64,000 bases of DNA from Auanema rhodensis (Eukaryota; Nematoda; Chromadorea; Rhabditida; Rhabditidae): positions 6,417,131-6,481,130 of the forward strand of contig OZ059894.1 in the NCBI GenBank assembly GCA_964057225.1, written 5' to 3'. Made by a program: the position numbers and the translations under genes. This document shows, in pieces, positions 38,242-49,664 of the stretch; the first letter of the stretch is position 1; each line of letters begins with the position of its first letter. A model generated the notes under the pieces. That model was given only the letters and a program-made list of their open reading frames with translations, searched no databases and had not been told where the DNA came from.

Positions 38242-40521
38242 ATGAAGCTACGTGAATTATTAATTCTCATAGTGAGTTTGATAGGTAAGATTTGTCTCGT
38301 AGTTTTTTTGTTATGTATAAAATCAGGTTCTGCTGCGTTTCCCATGTGCACCAATGGTGAGCCTCCACTAATGGAAAAAAATGATGCATTTCCCTGTAGT
38401 CGAGGATGTCCCCGAGGCTTTGAATGTGAATTCCAGGTATTTGTTGTATTATTCTATTGATATTTTATTTTTTTGACACATAGGACTCAGAAAATAATAT
38501 GCTAGCAGGAATATGTTGTGCTAATGAAACTGCCCTTATGCAAATTTATGGTAACAATGAAAGAGATGAACCTGTTTGGATGGAAACAGAGGTTAGTTTG
38601 TTCAAAATTATTTATTCTGGAAGTTTTTTTATTAAAGCTGGAAACAAGCACTGTAAACTCTGTTATCCATGTAGCATCTCCTCCAGGGTTAAGACCACCA
38701 AAAGGTAAAACTTTTCCTCCTCCAGAAAATGAAGATAGCTCAAACAATTATCAAAACCCAACAGGAATAACTGTGACTCCGGATATTGTTCTCAGAGGAC
38801 CTGTGCCTCCTTCATTACCAAGTTCTCAAAGCGATAAATCTGAAGTTAGTGTGCAAGGTGAGAATGTAACGGAAAGTCCTAACGAAAGTACAACCAAATC
38901 GGCCGAGTCAGAATCAAGCATTGTTACTGCAGTGGAAAACAATAATAAAGATGAAGAAAGCCATTCAGAAAATAAGAACAAAAAAACATTCTTCTCTGAA
39001 CAGTCTGGAGAAAACATTTCTGAGATTGAGCTGAGCAAGGAGTCCGACGACTCTGACGAAACTTCAGTTGAAGACAGTCAAATACGAACGGAAATTTCTT
39101 TGGAAGATGCAAAAATTGAGAAGAATAGTACTTCTAACAGTATTGTGAATGATCTCAGCAATATCAACATGAACGAACCTGCACCAGAGCATGTTATTAT
39201 ATTGTCATCAGCAGAAACAGCAGAAAACTCCACTTTGGCAATAGATGAGGAAGATGTAATAAGTTCTGACCAAGTAGTGAATTCTGGCTTGCTTAATGAT
39301 ACTATGATGGCTACCGTATTTCCTCCAACTCCTAAGCTTGAAATGAATTCGGAAAAAAATGAACAGGATTCGTTCGCATTTTCAGAGGGAATCACAAAAG
39401 AAGAAGTTCAGAGCAACTACTCATGTGAACGCCAAAAATACAAGTATTTTTTTTACAGCCTTAAAATAAATGTTTCGAAGATTTTCATGTCACTCCGGTT
39501 CAATAAAAACTCAGCCAACTTTAAGATGGGCTTGGAATGCTGATGTTGGAAACTGCGAGTTTTATCCATGGGGCTACTGTCCAGGTTTAAAAAACTATGG
39601 TTTATAAATCAATAGAATAATTAGGAGATCGAATAGTTCATTCATCTACAATTCGTACAAAAGAAGAATGCTTACAACACTGTTCAACAAGTACAAATTC
39701 AACAGAGAGTGGTATTTTTCATTTATATTGCAGTAGTTCTCCCTCTTTTAGAACACAGCGAGAAGGCTCATAGATCTCAGATGAAAACCTTTATTAATAA
39801 CAGTAATATATATATATTGATATTAAACATTTTAGAACTGTTTTAGGCGAAATAAATACACAGGAGACTGCTTCTGAGCCCCAGGAGAAATCAAAGATTA
39901 AGGAACACGAGGTGAGATGAACAAAGCTATAATTCTAATTTAGTAAATAAAGACAAATATCGATGATGTATTGCCCATTCTTGCTGAAGATCCTGCTATT
40001 GTTCCTGTAATAGCTGCTACTGATCCGTTATCAGAAAGCAAAAGTCTGGTTGAACCAGAACCCATAAAAAATGAAGCAGAAAAAAAAATCTTAACTTCTA
40101 GTGAGAAACTAAATTATTGTAAACATCAACATCAATTTTTATCTACAGCAGCTTCGAATAAGGAAGAGATTGACGGTATTTTTATAGCGCCTGAGTCTGC
40201 TGAAGGTATTTTTCATATCAGAGTATAGTATATGCATTACTTCATTCAGAAGAAAAAGTGTTATGCCAAGAAACGTCTTATCGATATGTTTGCAAATCCG
40301 GAATGCCTTCTCAGTTTGTCTATCGATGGCAATTTATCGATGGAAAATGCAGATCTTTCCCTTATGGCTATTGCTGGGTTTGATATATATAAAAACTAAA
40401 ATTAAAAAAGTCTTTTATGTTATTATAGGGCGAGTACAATCATTCTCATCCTAGAAGCAGAGTCGAATGCCAAAGCTATTGTAAAACTGACATAAGTACG
40501 AACTATGCCAGAGTTCTTTGA
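38242..40521 (+). CDS. secreted lustrin/Kunitz-domain protein
   Basis: Predicted secreted protein, possibly a serine protease inhibitor or extracellular matrix component. A signal peptide (MKLRELLILIVSLIGSAA) is followed by a lustrin-type cysteine-rich domain (CTNGEPP, CSRGCPRGFEC, GICC). Next is a Pro-rich then very acidic Ser/Thr/Glu linker of about 250 residues (38.7-39.4 kb) with several NxS/T sites. The first Kunitz domain is CERQKYKFSC, GNCEFYPWGYC, EECLQHC. A second acidic linker leads to the last Kunitz domain: CQETSYRYVC, KCRSFPYGYC, VECQSYC. The Cys1-Cys2, Cys3-Cys4 and Cys5-Cys6 spacings (8, 7, 3) match the Kunitz family. The P1 residue after Cys2 would be His in domain 1 and Lys in domain 2. 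Exon junctions at about 39439-39479 need an acceptor ending AAG. Similar multi-domain proteins are common in nematodes; the role of this one is unknown. Confidence 0.82.
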
Positions 40522-41325
40522 TAAAATTTATTTTAATTCACTATTTATTCCTTATTTATTGTACCCTTGATGTGAAAAAACAGAATAAATTGTTTGGTTT
40601 AGCAGGATCATAATGACAAACAATACATAGCTAATGGCAAAAAATACTTTATCAATTATATTAAATGTCAAGAATGTCAATAATGTCTGCTTTTTTCCTG
40701 AAAAAATATAGAATATAATGTACTAATGTAAAACATTAAAAACTACATTACTATTTAATTTATCAAATATCAATTACTATCGTTGAACATGTCGCAATTA
40801 TCACAAGTGGCTAAAAAATATTCAAATTTTGTTTTTCATACAAAAATATCAATTTATAACTAAAGACATACATATGGACTTCGATATGTCTAATATACCA
40901 TCTGTACGTTTCTATAAATAAATAAATGGCTTAGCTATGTTCTCTGCATAAATAATTAAGATTGGAACAAAAATACGATATTCTTTGCTAACCAAGCTTC
41001 CTTCAAGAAATTAGTATTATGATGCCTAATAATAGTTTTCGAAATTAAATGATTTCATTGAACAATTTATAGTTTAAAATTGTGAAAAACACTACATTCA
41101 CAACGTTTTTTTAATTAACTTTCTTTGTAAAGAAAAATATCTTGGTTTGAACGGCGCTCTAGCTCAGTAAAGGGCTATTAACCCGCGATAGCTAATATTC
41201 TATTCGGTTCTCGAAATGCCGGACGTGTTAAACTATTCTCCTCGTCTTTTCCCCTTTATTATAAGGGTTCTTGTTATTTTTTTATTATTTTAGGGGTATA
41301 ATATAACTGATTTTCCATAGTAAAG
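40522..41325. other. intergenic region upstream of CCT7
   Basis: About 800 bp with no gene. It contains the heat-shock-element-like array (41198-41215) and a T-rich acceptor at about 41277-41293 (TTATTATTTTAG), a likely spliced-leader site for the CCT7 mRNA. A tRNA-like stretch at 41155-41222 was considered and rejected. Confidence 0.6.
41198..41215 (+). promoter_or_regulatory. heat-shock-element-like array upstream of CCT7
   Basis: Four trinucleotide units in exact 5-bp register: TTC at 41198, TTC at 41203, TTC at 41208 and GAA at 41213. The last two form a perfect TTCnnGAA core. HSF binds arrays of nGAAn units at this spacing, ideally in alternating orientation. It lies about 110 bp before the CCT7 start codon, and chaperonin genes are known HSF targets in animals. 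Confidence 0.45.
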
Positions 41326-43454
41326 ATGATGCGCCCACCAATCATTCTCCTTAAGGACGGAACTGAGAATAAGCAAGGAAAGCAACAAATTATCTCTAAC
41401 ATCAATGCTTGCCAGGTTAGTTAGTGTAATTTTGATGGGTATATGAAAATTCCTCAGATTGTTGCTGACAGCATCAGAACTACTTTGGGACCTCGTGGGT
41501 TAGATAAGTTGGTAGTTGATAGTAAAGGTAAAAGAACTCCCAATTTTATTTTAAAAAATTTTTTTAGGTAACACTACCATTTCCAACGATGGAGCTACAA
41601 TTCTTAAACTGTTGGATATTGTATATCCCGCTGCTAGTGTTATGGTTGACATTGCGAAATCGCAAGATGCTGAAGTAGGAGATGGAACAACTTCTGGTAA
41701 TTTATTTCTGTAAAATGTTTGATATCATTTGATTTTTAGTTGTTGTTCTTGCTGCTGAAATGTTGAAAAGAATTAAGCCATTTGTTGAAGATGGAGTTCA
41801 CCCTCAATTGCTTATCAGAGCCATTTCTAAGGCTAGTGATGAAGTAAGGATCATATATGAAATCATATTGTTATTGAATCATATTATTCAGGTCTTATCA
41901 CATCTTGATGAGCTTGCTATTAAAATTAATGGAGAAAAAGAAATGAGAGAAATGTTAGTTAAATGTGCAGCCACCACTTTAAGTTCAAAATTGGTTAGTA
42001 AATATATGGTTATCGTAGTTGAGGAAATATTTTATTGTAGGTCAGTCATGAAAGAGAATTCTTTTCTGAGATGGTCGTAGATGCAGTAAATACCTTGGAT
42101 GAAAATTTGCCTCTCAATATGATCGGAATCAAGAAGATCAATGGAGGAAACCTTTCCGTGAGCTACAAAATCGGAGAAAAACACTTATTCTATTTTTTAG
42201 GAATCTCGTTTAGTGAACGGAGTTGCTTTCCAAAAGGCTTTCAGTTATGCTGGGTTTGAAATGCAACCTAAGTATTATGAAAATCCTAAGGTTGCTCTTC
42301 TCAATGTAGAACTTGAGTTAAAGGCTGAAAAGGACAATGCTGAGATGAGGCTAGCTTCTGTCGATGATTTCCAAGCTGTAAGTCATGTAATGATATCTTT
42401 TTTCACAATTTTCTCAGGTCGTTGATGCTGAGTGGAATATTCTCTACCAAAAGCTTCAAAAAATTCACGAAAGTGGTGCTAAGATTGTTCTATCCAAGCT
42501 CCCAATTGGAGATGTTGCCACTCAATGGTTCGCTGATCGGTAAGATTTTTGTTTTCTTCCCTACTTGATATCATCTTATTTCAGTGATATGTTCTGTGCT
42601 GGAAGAATTCCACAAGACGATTTGGATCGCGTAATGGCTGCTTGTGGAGGATCTATCCTAACCACTGTATCTCAAATTGACGAATCTGTTCTCGGGCAAT
42701 GCCAAAAGTTCTATGAACAGCAAGTAGGAAGTGAAAGGTTTTTTTTTTAATGCAGCTAATGCATCATTCTTTTTCTTTTTTAGATACAACTTCTTCGAGG
42801 GGTGTGTTAAAGCTAAATCGTGTACTCTTCTTCTTAGAGGTGGAGCTGAGCAGTTTATTGCTGAGACTGAAAGATCTCTTCACGATGCTATCATGATTGT
42901 TCGCAGAGCAAAGAAGAACGATTCTGTTGTTGCTGGTAAGTAATCAGAGTTTTTAATAAAAATCACCTTTGGTTTTAGGTGGCGGAGCTATCGAAATGGA
43001 GTTATCTAAGCACCTCCGTGCTAAGGCCAAGAGCATTGCTGGGAAGGAACAGTTTTTCTGGAATGCCTTCGCCCGTAGTTTTGAGGTTTTCGAAGGAGTT
43101 TTTTATTTTTTTTATTTAGTATGTTCAGATTATCCCTCAACAACTTTGCTATAATGCTGGACTTGATGCCACTGATATTCTCAATAAGTTGCGTCATAAG
43201 CACGCACAAGGAGAAAAGTGGGCTGGAATCAATATTCACAAGGAAGAAGTAATGAATAATCTGGATGCTGGTGTTTGGGAGCCAAGTCTTGTCAAGAAGG
43301 TTTGAGTTAATTTTCATAAAGATATGAAGAACATTTTTAGAATGCCATTACTGCTGCTACTGAAGCCGTTTGCCTAGTTTTGTCTATTGACCAAACAGTG
43401 AAGAATGTTCGTACTCCAGCTGGAGGACAAATGCCAGGACTTCCTGGACAGTAA
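41326..43454 (+). CDS. cct-7: T-complex chaperonin subunit eta (CCT7)
   Basis: Subunit of the cytosolic TRiC/CCT double-ring chaperonin that folds actin, tubulin and other proteins in an ATP-dependent cycle. The product is about 540 residues, normal for the family. The start [18 protein letters not shown] is followed by the group II chaperonin signatures [39 protein letters not shown] (ATP site, catalytic Asp within GDGTT), the apical domain ([20 protein letters not shown]), [32 protein letters not shown], and the eta-specific end [17 protein letters not shown] with the tail [13 protein letters not shown]. About eleven short introns interrupt it. Two ATG codons stand in tandem at the start and either may be used. 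It is followed by exportin-1 on the same strand, but 1.2 kb away. Confidence 0.97.
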
Positions 43455-44626
43455 ACTTTTTTCAATGGACTTGAAGCGTTGTTCTTGCTAGCTTGAAACT
43501 CCACACAAATCTCATTTTGCTAGGTTTAAGTAATGATCTTTTTTAAAGCTTGAGCGTTTTAACTCCATCAATATAATTTTACCCTCGTTCTGTTGTTCGC
43601 TTGTTATCTTATTGTTGTGCACTTTGTTTGTTGCATTAACGCTTTTTTTTTTGATTTTTTTATACAACAATAAAAACTTCAATTATTTTATAGATGTTTT
43701 CGCAGAGAAAAAGAAATTTCAATAATTCGTGTAATTTATGATTACAAACATGCGTAAATAAATTTGAAAATGAACTAATATTTGTTTGGAATCTAAAGAA
43801 CAATTTAGAATATTCCAATTTTGATGTAAATATTTAAATTCAAAATGATTCACTCTATTCATAGATAATTTTCTTCAAGACCGGTTGTGTTTAACTTCCT
43901 AGACAGGCGCATATAGGGTGGGGATCTACAGAAATACGAAATGAATGTGGCCACCAACGGGAAGCTCATATTGCACATAATCCAAAGCGGAAAAATTTTT
44001 TTTTTTAAATTACCGAAACCCATACTTATAAGAGTTATCTTTTTTTCCTACGGTGGCTCCAATTGACAAGTTGTCACGTGAGATGGCGCTGAATTCGGTT
44101 TTTGAGTAGACGTCATATATTCGAATTCTTTCCTACGTACGTCCCGTGATTTTGTATTTGAAATTTTGTTTTATTTGTGTCAATTCTTTGGTCTGATAAT
44201 TTTTGCGGCAATTCTTTTTTTAATTTGTTATTTTAATTAATTCAAGTTTTGTATAATTATTTTTCTGTTGTATATTTTTTGTAGCTTCTTTAAGTGACGA
44301 AATGCAGTGTCATTTGAATTTTTATTGATTTGTGTGGAATGATAGAATCCGTAGACCCTTTTCATTTTTCGTTTCTCATTTCTTCTATGAGAATGGAAAC
44401 TTTTTGTTTGTTTATGTATTTGGTTAATTTCAGTACTGGGCGAGCCATCCTAACCTACGTGTTTTGTGAGAGAGTTTGTGAGAGAGAGTTTTCTTTTTTA
44501 ATAATAAGTGTTGTGAGCGCGTTTTTCAAACACCATCGTCTCATACCAAATCTACTACATATCCTGTTAGCATTCAGTATGGTTTTAGAAAGTTGAAGAA
44601 TTGCATAACAAATTCTTATTTAGAAA
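43455..44626. other. intergenic region between CCT7 and exportin-1
   Basis: About 1.2 kb. T-rich, with no gene. It holds the CCT7 3' UTR with an AATAAA-like signal near 43670 (ACAATAAAAAC) and the exportin-1 promoter, including a palindromic GTCACGTGAG at 44073. A T-rich acceptor (TTCTTATTTAG) lies immediately before the exportin-1 ATG. Confidence 0.6.
44073..44082 (+). promoter_or_regulatory. CLEAR-like E-box upstream of exportin-1
   Basis: GTCACGTGAG matches the TFEB/HLH-30 CLEAR consensus (GTCACGTGAC) at nine of ten positions and lies about 550 bp upstream of the start codon. It is seen directly; function is not shown. Confidence 0.3.
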
Positions 44627-47600
44627 ATGTCGGCGATGGCGGTGAATTCTTTGCAAGTCATCGAACAGGCAAAGAAGCAGTTTTATACTGAAGAGAAGCT
44701 GGACATTGACCTGTTGGACAAAGTAAGTATTATTGATAGTTTGTCTTATTTTATTCATATTAAGGTTGTCTTGATGATGAACAAAGGAGTAGGAGAAGAA
44801 CAACGACAGGCTAATATTGTACTTGTTCAGTTGAAGGAAGATCCAAATGCTTGGACGAAGGTTGGCTTAATTTCCTATTCGTAACTGATGATATTCTTAG
44901 GTGGATGCTATATTGCAATTTTCCCAAACTGCAGAATCGAAATATTTTGCTCTACAAATTTTGGAATCTGTGATTCAAACACGGTTTGTCTTATTTTAAG
45001 TTGGGCTTGAATTATTGTTGTTCAGGTGGAAAGCTTTACCTCCGGAGCAAAGAGAAGGAATAAAAGGCTTTGTTGTTCAGCTTATTTTACGTCTTAGCTC
45101 AAGCCAAGATGATATGTCTGTCAATGCCCTTTTATTGCATAAATTGAATCTCGTGTTAGTTCAGGTTTGTAAAAAATTTTTGCTCTGTTCTAACTTTGAT
45201 TACAGATTGTTAAACAAGATTGGCCTAAGAATTGGTCTTCATTCATTAGTGATATTGTTGAAGCTTCGAAGTCAAGTGATACTGTTTGTGTTAACAACAT
45301 GAATATTCTAGCTTTATTGAGGTAAAAAAAGCTGATTTTTTTCTGTTATTTTTCGGATTACAGTGAAGAAGTTTTTGATTTTGGATCGCAAAATCTCACT
45401 CAAGCTAAAGAACAAATGCTCAAACAGCAGTTTTGCGGTCAATTCCAAGAAGTATTTTCGCTTTGTACTGCTATTTTAGTATGTTTTCGAAAAGGATATT
45501 AAGATAACAAAATGATTTAAGGAAAAATGCCCAGCGCATGCAATGGTTCAAGCTACACTTAAAACCCTTCACCGATTTCTTTCATGGATTCCAGTTGGAT
45601 ATGTTTTTGAGACTAATATTACTGAGTTACTTAGTGAAAATGTCAGTTTTTCATTTTTGAAGTGGTGATCATCTCGTAATTCCAGTTCCTTTCTCTCGAT
45701 TTGTATCGTGGATTAGCTCTTCAATGTTTAACGGAAATTGCATCCATTCAAGTAGATAATGAATGCGATGCCTATAAACAAAAGCTCAGTGGCATGTTTT
45801 ATACAACTGTAGAAAAGGTGGAGTATTTGTAGATAGCTATTGCGGTTTATGTAAATTTTATAGATAGGACAGCTTCTTGGTGCTGAAGTGGATTTCGCTT
45901 CCGGTTTTAAGCAAGGTACTGATGAAGATCAAAAGTTTATATCCATTCTTGCTCAATTTCTTGTTGCCTTTTTGAAGGAACATGCCGATCTTGTTGAGGT
46001 AATTTCTTTCTCAGATGAGCATGGAATATTTTCTCTTCAGGTGACCAACCCACAGAACGAAGATCAGCAAATGATGAGTAAACTACATTCCTATTCTATT
46101 GAGCTTTTGCTCTCCATCAGTCAGGTTGACGATGTAGAAATATTCAAGGTTAGTATTAATACTTTTTGTGTATGTTTTAATTATTTATAGGTATGTCTTG
46201 ACTTTTGGTGTTTCCTTACCGGAGAATTATATCGTATCTCTCCATTCTCTATCAACTCTTTTCCGTTCGCTGCACCGAGTGCAAATAAACGTGAACATCC
46301 TAGGAGACAGCTTTATAAGTACTTTTAAAATGAAGTAAATGTCTAAATATTTTCTGTTTTAGGGAACATCTTTCAACTTTGCGTTCCATCATTATTTCAC
46401 GAATGGCTAAACCAGAAGAAGTTCTTGTTGTGGAGAATGAGCAGGGAGAGGTATCATGAATATCTTAATTGTAAATGTAAACGCTTGAATACAAGGTTGT
46501 ACGTGAAATGGTTAAAGATACTGATTCGATCACACTGTATCGTAACATGAGGGAAACGTTGGTGTTTCTCACTCATTTAGATTGTAAAGACACAGAACAG
46601 AAGATGACTGAAAAACTAAATAGTCAGGTTAGTTTGAAAAGCAGTTACACATCTAAGGTTTTATTACAGGTGCATGGTAACGAATTTTCATGGAAGAACC
46701 TAAATACCTTATGTTGGGCAGTCGGTTCCATTTCAGGAACTATGACCGAGGACGATGAAAAACGTTACTTAGTTCTGGTTATTAGAGGTATTAACATTAT
46801 TCCGTTTTCTTAACACGTAATATTTTAGATTTGTTGGGATTATGCGAGCAAAAGCGTGGAAAAGATAACAAAGCTGTAATTGCTTCAAACATTATGTATG
46901 TTGTAGGACAATATCCCCGATTCTTGAGGGCTCATTGGAAGTTCTTGAAAACTGTAAGCATCGTTTTTCTTACGTTAAAGAATTGTTCTATTAGGTTATC
47001 AACAAATTGTTTGAATTTATGCACGAATCTCATGACGGTGTGCAAGATATGGCTTGTGACACTTTCATCAAAATCGCAATGAAATGTAAACGTCATTTTG
47101 TTACAGTATGTTTTTTTCTTTGTAGTTCAAATGGTTATTGATAACATATTTTAGACTCAAGCCGGTGAAACCCGACCTTTCATAGAGGAAATGTTGGATA
47201 ATCTTTCGGGAATTATTTGTGATTTAACCCCGCCTCAGGTAATTTTTTTTATTTTTGAAATTCAATACTAGAAGAAAATTTTTTTTACAGGTACATGTAT
47301 TCTATGAGGCTATGGGGCATATTATCAGTGCTCAAAGTGATTCTCAGCAACAGGAGACATTGATCGAGAGTTTGATGAAGCTCCCTAATTCTGTTTGGGA
47401 TGAAATTTTGGGTGCTGCTACAGATAAAGTTTCTGTTTTGGAGGACCACGAGGTTTAGAGGCAATAATTACAAACTTCTATTATATACTCTTTAGGTCGT
47501 TCGAAATTTGTGTAATATTCTTAAAACTAATGTAGCTGCATGTAAGTCTATCGGTGCCCCATTCTTTGTTCAGCTCAGCAGAATATATATGGATTTACTT

Positions 47601-49007
47601 TCTTTATATAGAATTTTATCCGAGAATGTTTCTGTAGCTGTTGAACAGAATGGTGAAGATGTGTTGAAAGTTAGTTTAGTTTTGATTATTTAGTTCACAG
47701 TGTACTATTCAGATTCCACTTATTAAACACATTCGAGCTGTTAAAAAGGAAATTTTAATTCTTATTTCTACTTGGGTATCTAAAACGTGTGATCATCAAA
47801 TGGTAAAGGACAATATTGTTCCACCACTATTTGATGCCGTCCTCTTGGATTATCAAAAAAACGTTCCATCAGCTCGCGAACCAAAAGTTTTATCTCTTCT
47901 TTCAATCATTATTGCCCAACTGAAGGTATAAGGATAAAGTTTAGTATCCATCATGTTATATTTTTAAGGAAAATATTTCGTCAGAGGTTACTAAAATCTT
48001 GGCTGCCGTTTTCGAGTGTACTTTGGAAATGATCAACAAAGATTTTGAGGTATAAAACATAACACATCTTTTTCTATGTAGTATTTAGGCTTTCCCTGAA
48101 CATCGTACAAACTTCTTCCAGTTGTTGCTATCCCTAACTCAGGTATCTGTTGCTTTTCCGATTTATGTTTATAACTAACTCTTTAGGAATGTTTCCCAGT
48201 GTTGCTTGCCTTGCCTCCTGAGCAGTTCAGTTATATTGTTGATGCTGTGGTTTGGGCGTTCCAACATTCGATGAGAAATGTTGCGGAAATCGGTAAATAT
48301 ATTTTAACAAATAAATATTTACCATATTTTCATATAGGATTGGATATTCTGAAGGATATGCTCGAGAAAGTAGCTGATTTACCAGCAGATCAATCACAGC
48401 CTTTCTACAAGAGACATTATATGCAAATTCTTCAGCATGTTCTTGCTGTTATTGCTGATAGCAGTCAAGTTCATGTAGCAGGTCAGTTTAGCAATTATCA
48501 TGTGTTCACTTCCGTATCTATAGGCTTGACTTACTATGCTGAAGTTCTCGCTGCATTGTTCCGTGCTGCTGAACATCATATCAAGGTTCCGCTGAATGAT
48601 GAAAATCCTCAACAGAACAACATGGACTATATTTATCAGCACATTGGAAACATCTATGTTCAACATTTCAGCAATTTGACACAGTTAGTGTTTAGATAGT
48701 CATGTGAATTCAAAATTTCACTATCTTCAGAGACCAAATTCGGGTTTCAATCAAAGGTTTCTTCTCCTTCAATGCTGATGTTCCAGCAATGAGAAATCAT
48801 CTTCGCGACTTCCTTGTTCAAATAAAGGTATGACAATAAAATGAAGGTAAAATTTTCATGAATACGTTATAGGAATTTACTGGAGAAGATACTTCTGATT
48901 TATTCTTGGAAGAGAGAGAAGCTGAAATTGCTGCCGCGCAAGAGAGAAAGAGAGCAATCCCTGGAATGGTGAATCCAAACGAGGTTGACGAAGAGGAGAT
49001 GAGGTGA
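44627..49007 (+). CDS. xpo-1: exportin-1 (CRM1), nuclear export receptor
   Basis: Ran-GTP-dependent receptor that carries proteins with leucine-rich export signals, and several RNPs, out of the nucleus. The product is roughly 1,070 residues, full length for the family, in about 22 exons. The importin-beta N-terminal domain is clear ([21 protein letters not shown], then [16 protein letters not shown]). The exportin-1-like HEAT repeats follow ([17 protein letters not shown]). The central NES-binding region is almost invariant ([19 protein letters not shown] and [20 protein letters not shown]). The C-terminal CRM1 domain ends with [16 protein letters not shown]. The cysteine of LLGLCEQ (codon 46842-46844) corresponds to human Cys528, the leptomycin B target. 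The start follows a TTATTTAG acceptor by three bases, so it is probably trans-spliced. There is no sign of truncation. Confidence 0.97.
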
Positions 49008-49422
49008 AATGTTTTCGAAAATATACAAAAAGCGGATTTCCCGATTCACATGCCCGTTTGTTCTAGGCCAATATCTTAAGTTATAAGCACAATTATGCCA
49101 TTTTTAACCACTAAGTTTCACCTTCCCAGGTCTTGACATACTTTAACATGTTCGTATCAAATAAGATCAGCCATTTTCTTTATATTGTTGAAGTTTTTTT
49201 GTTATTCCCTTTATACGGTAGCTATATCCCGCTGATAGCGATCTCCCTTTTTGTATTGAAATATTACATGTGAATGTGTTATAAACTTATTTTATTTCGA
49301 TAGCAATCTATCTAATCCCTGTGGAAGAGAGGGTCGTTATGATTTAAAATTTTAGTTATATTAAAAAATAAAGGGTCATTTTAAGAGAGGCTATAAGATA
49401 TGAATTTTTATTGAGTTATGTG
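49008..49422. other. convergent 3' UTR region after exportin-1
   Basis: About 400 bp between the exportin-1 stop and the candidate CaaX-box stop on the opposite strand. It is T-rich with no ORF of note, and an AATAAA occurs near 49367. Confidence 0.5.
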
Positions 49423-49551
49423 TCAGAGAATAGAGCAGCACTTTGAGGGTTGGCTTGGATGTGAGTCAAAAGAATCAACAGACGGTTGAGGCAGCAAATT
49501 TCCAGATGAAGGCTGAGTTATAACGACTTTTGGAACAGTTGGTTTCGTATT
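49423..49551 (-). CDS. candidate last exon ending in a CaaX prenylation box
   Basis: After a good acceptor (TTATTATTCTAG) an open frame runs 42 codons to a TGA. The sequence is Pro/Ser-rich (PKVVITQPSSGNLLPQPS) and ends KCCSIL. Cys-Ser-Ile-Leu is a CaaX box for geranylgeranylation (Leu at the end), with a neighbouring cysteine for palmitoylation. This is a common membrane anchor. The exon would be the 3' end of the minus-strand gene whose first exons lie at 55.2-54.8 kb. I could not trace an unbroken chain of exons between them. I do not recognise the protein. Confidence 0.5.
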   Translation of the reverse strand, partial: NTKPTVPKVVITQPSSGNLLPQPSVDSFDSHPSQPSKCCSIL

Positions 49552-49664
49552 CTAGAATAATAATTGTACCAAAATATAAGTGAGCAGCACAGAAAAAAAT
49601 TAAAATGGCAAAATTAACTAACATTGGTATCCACTTTTCCGGGCATTCTCATTCTAGTGCTTTT

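Noticed and set aside
41155-41222. tRNA-like stretch (CTAGCTCAGT ... GGTTCTCGAAAT) upstream of CCT7
   Set aside because: It has A-box- and B-box-like words and a possible 5-bp T-stem, but the acceptor stem does not pair and the anticodon stem has only three pairs. The heat-shock-element reading explains the 3' half better.
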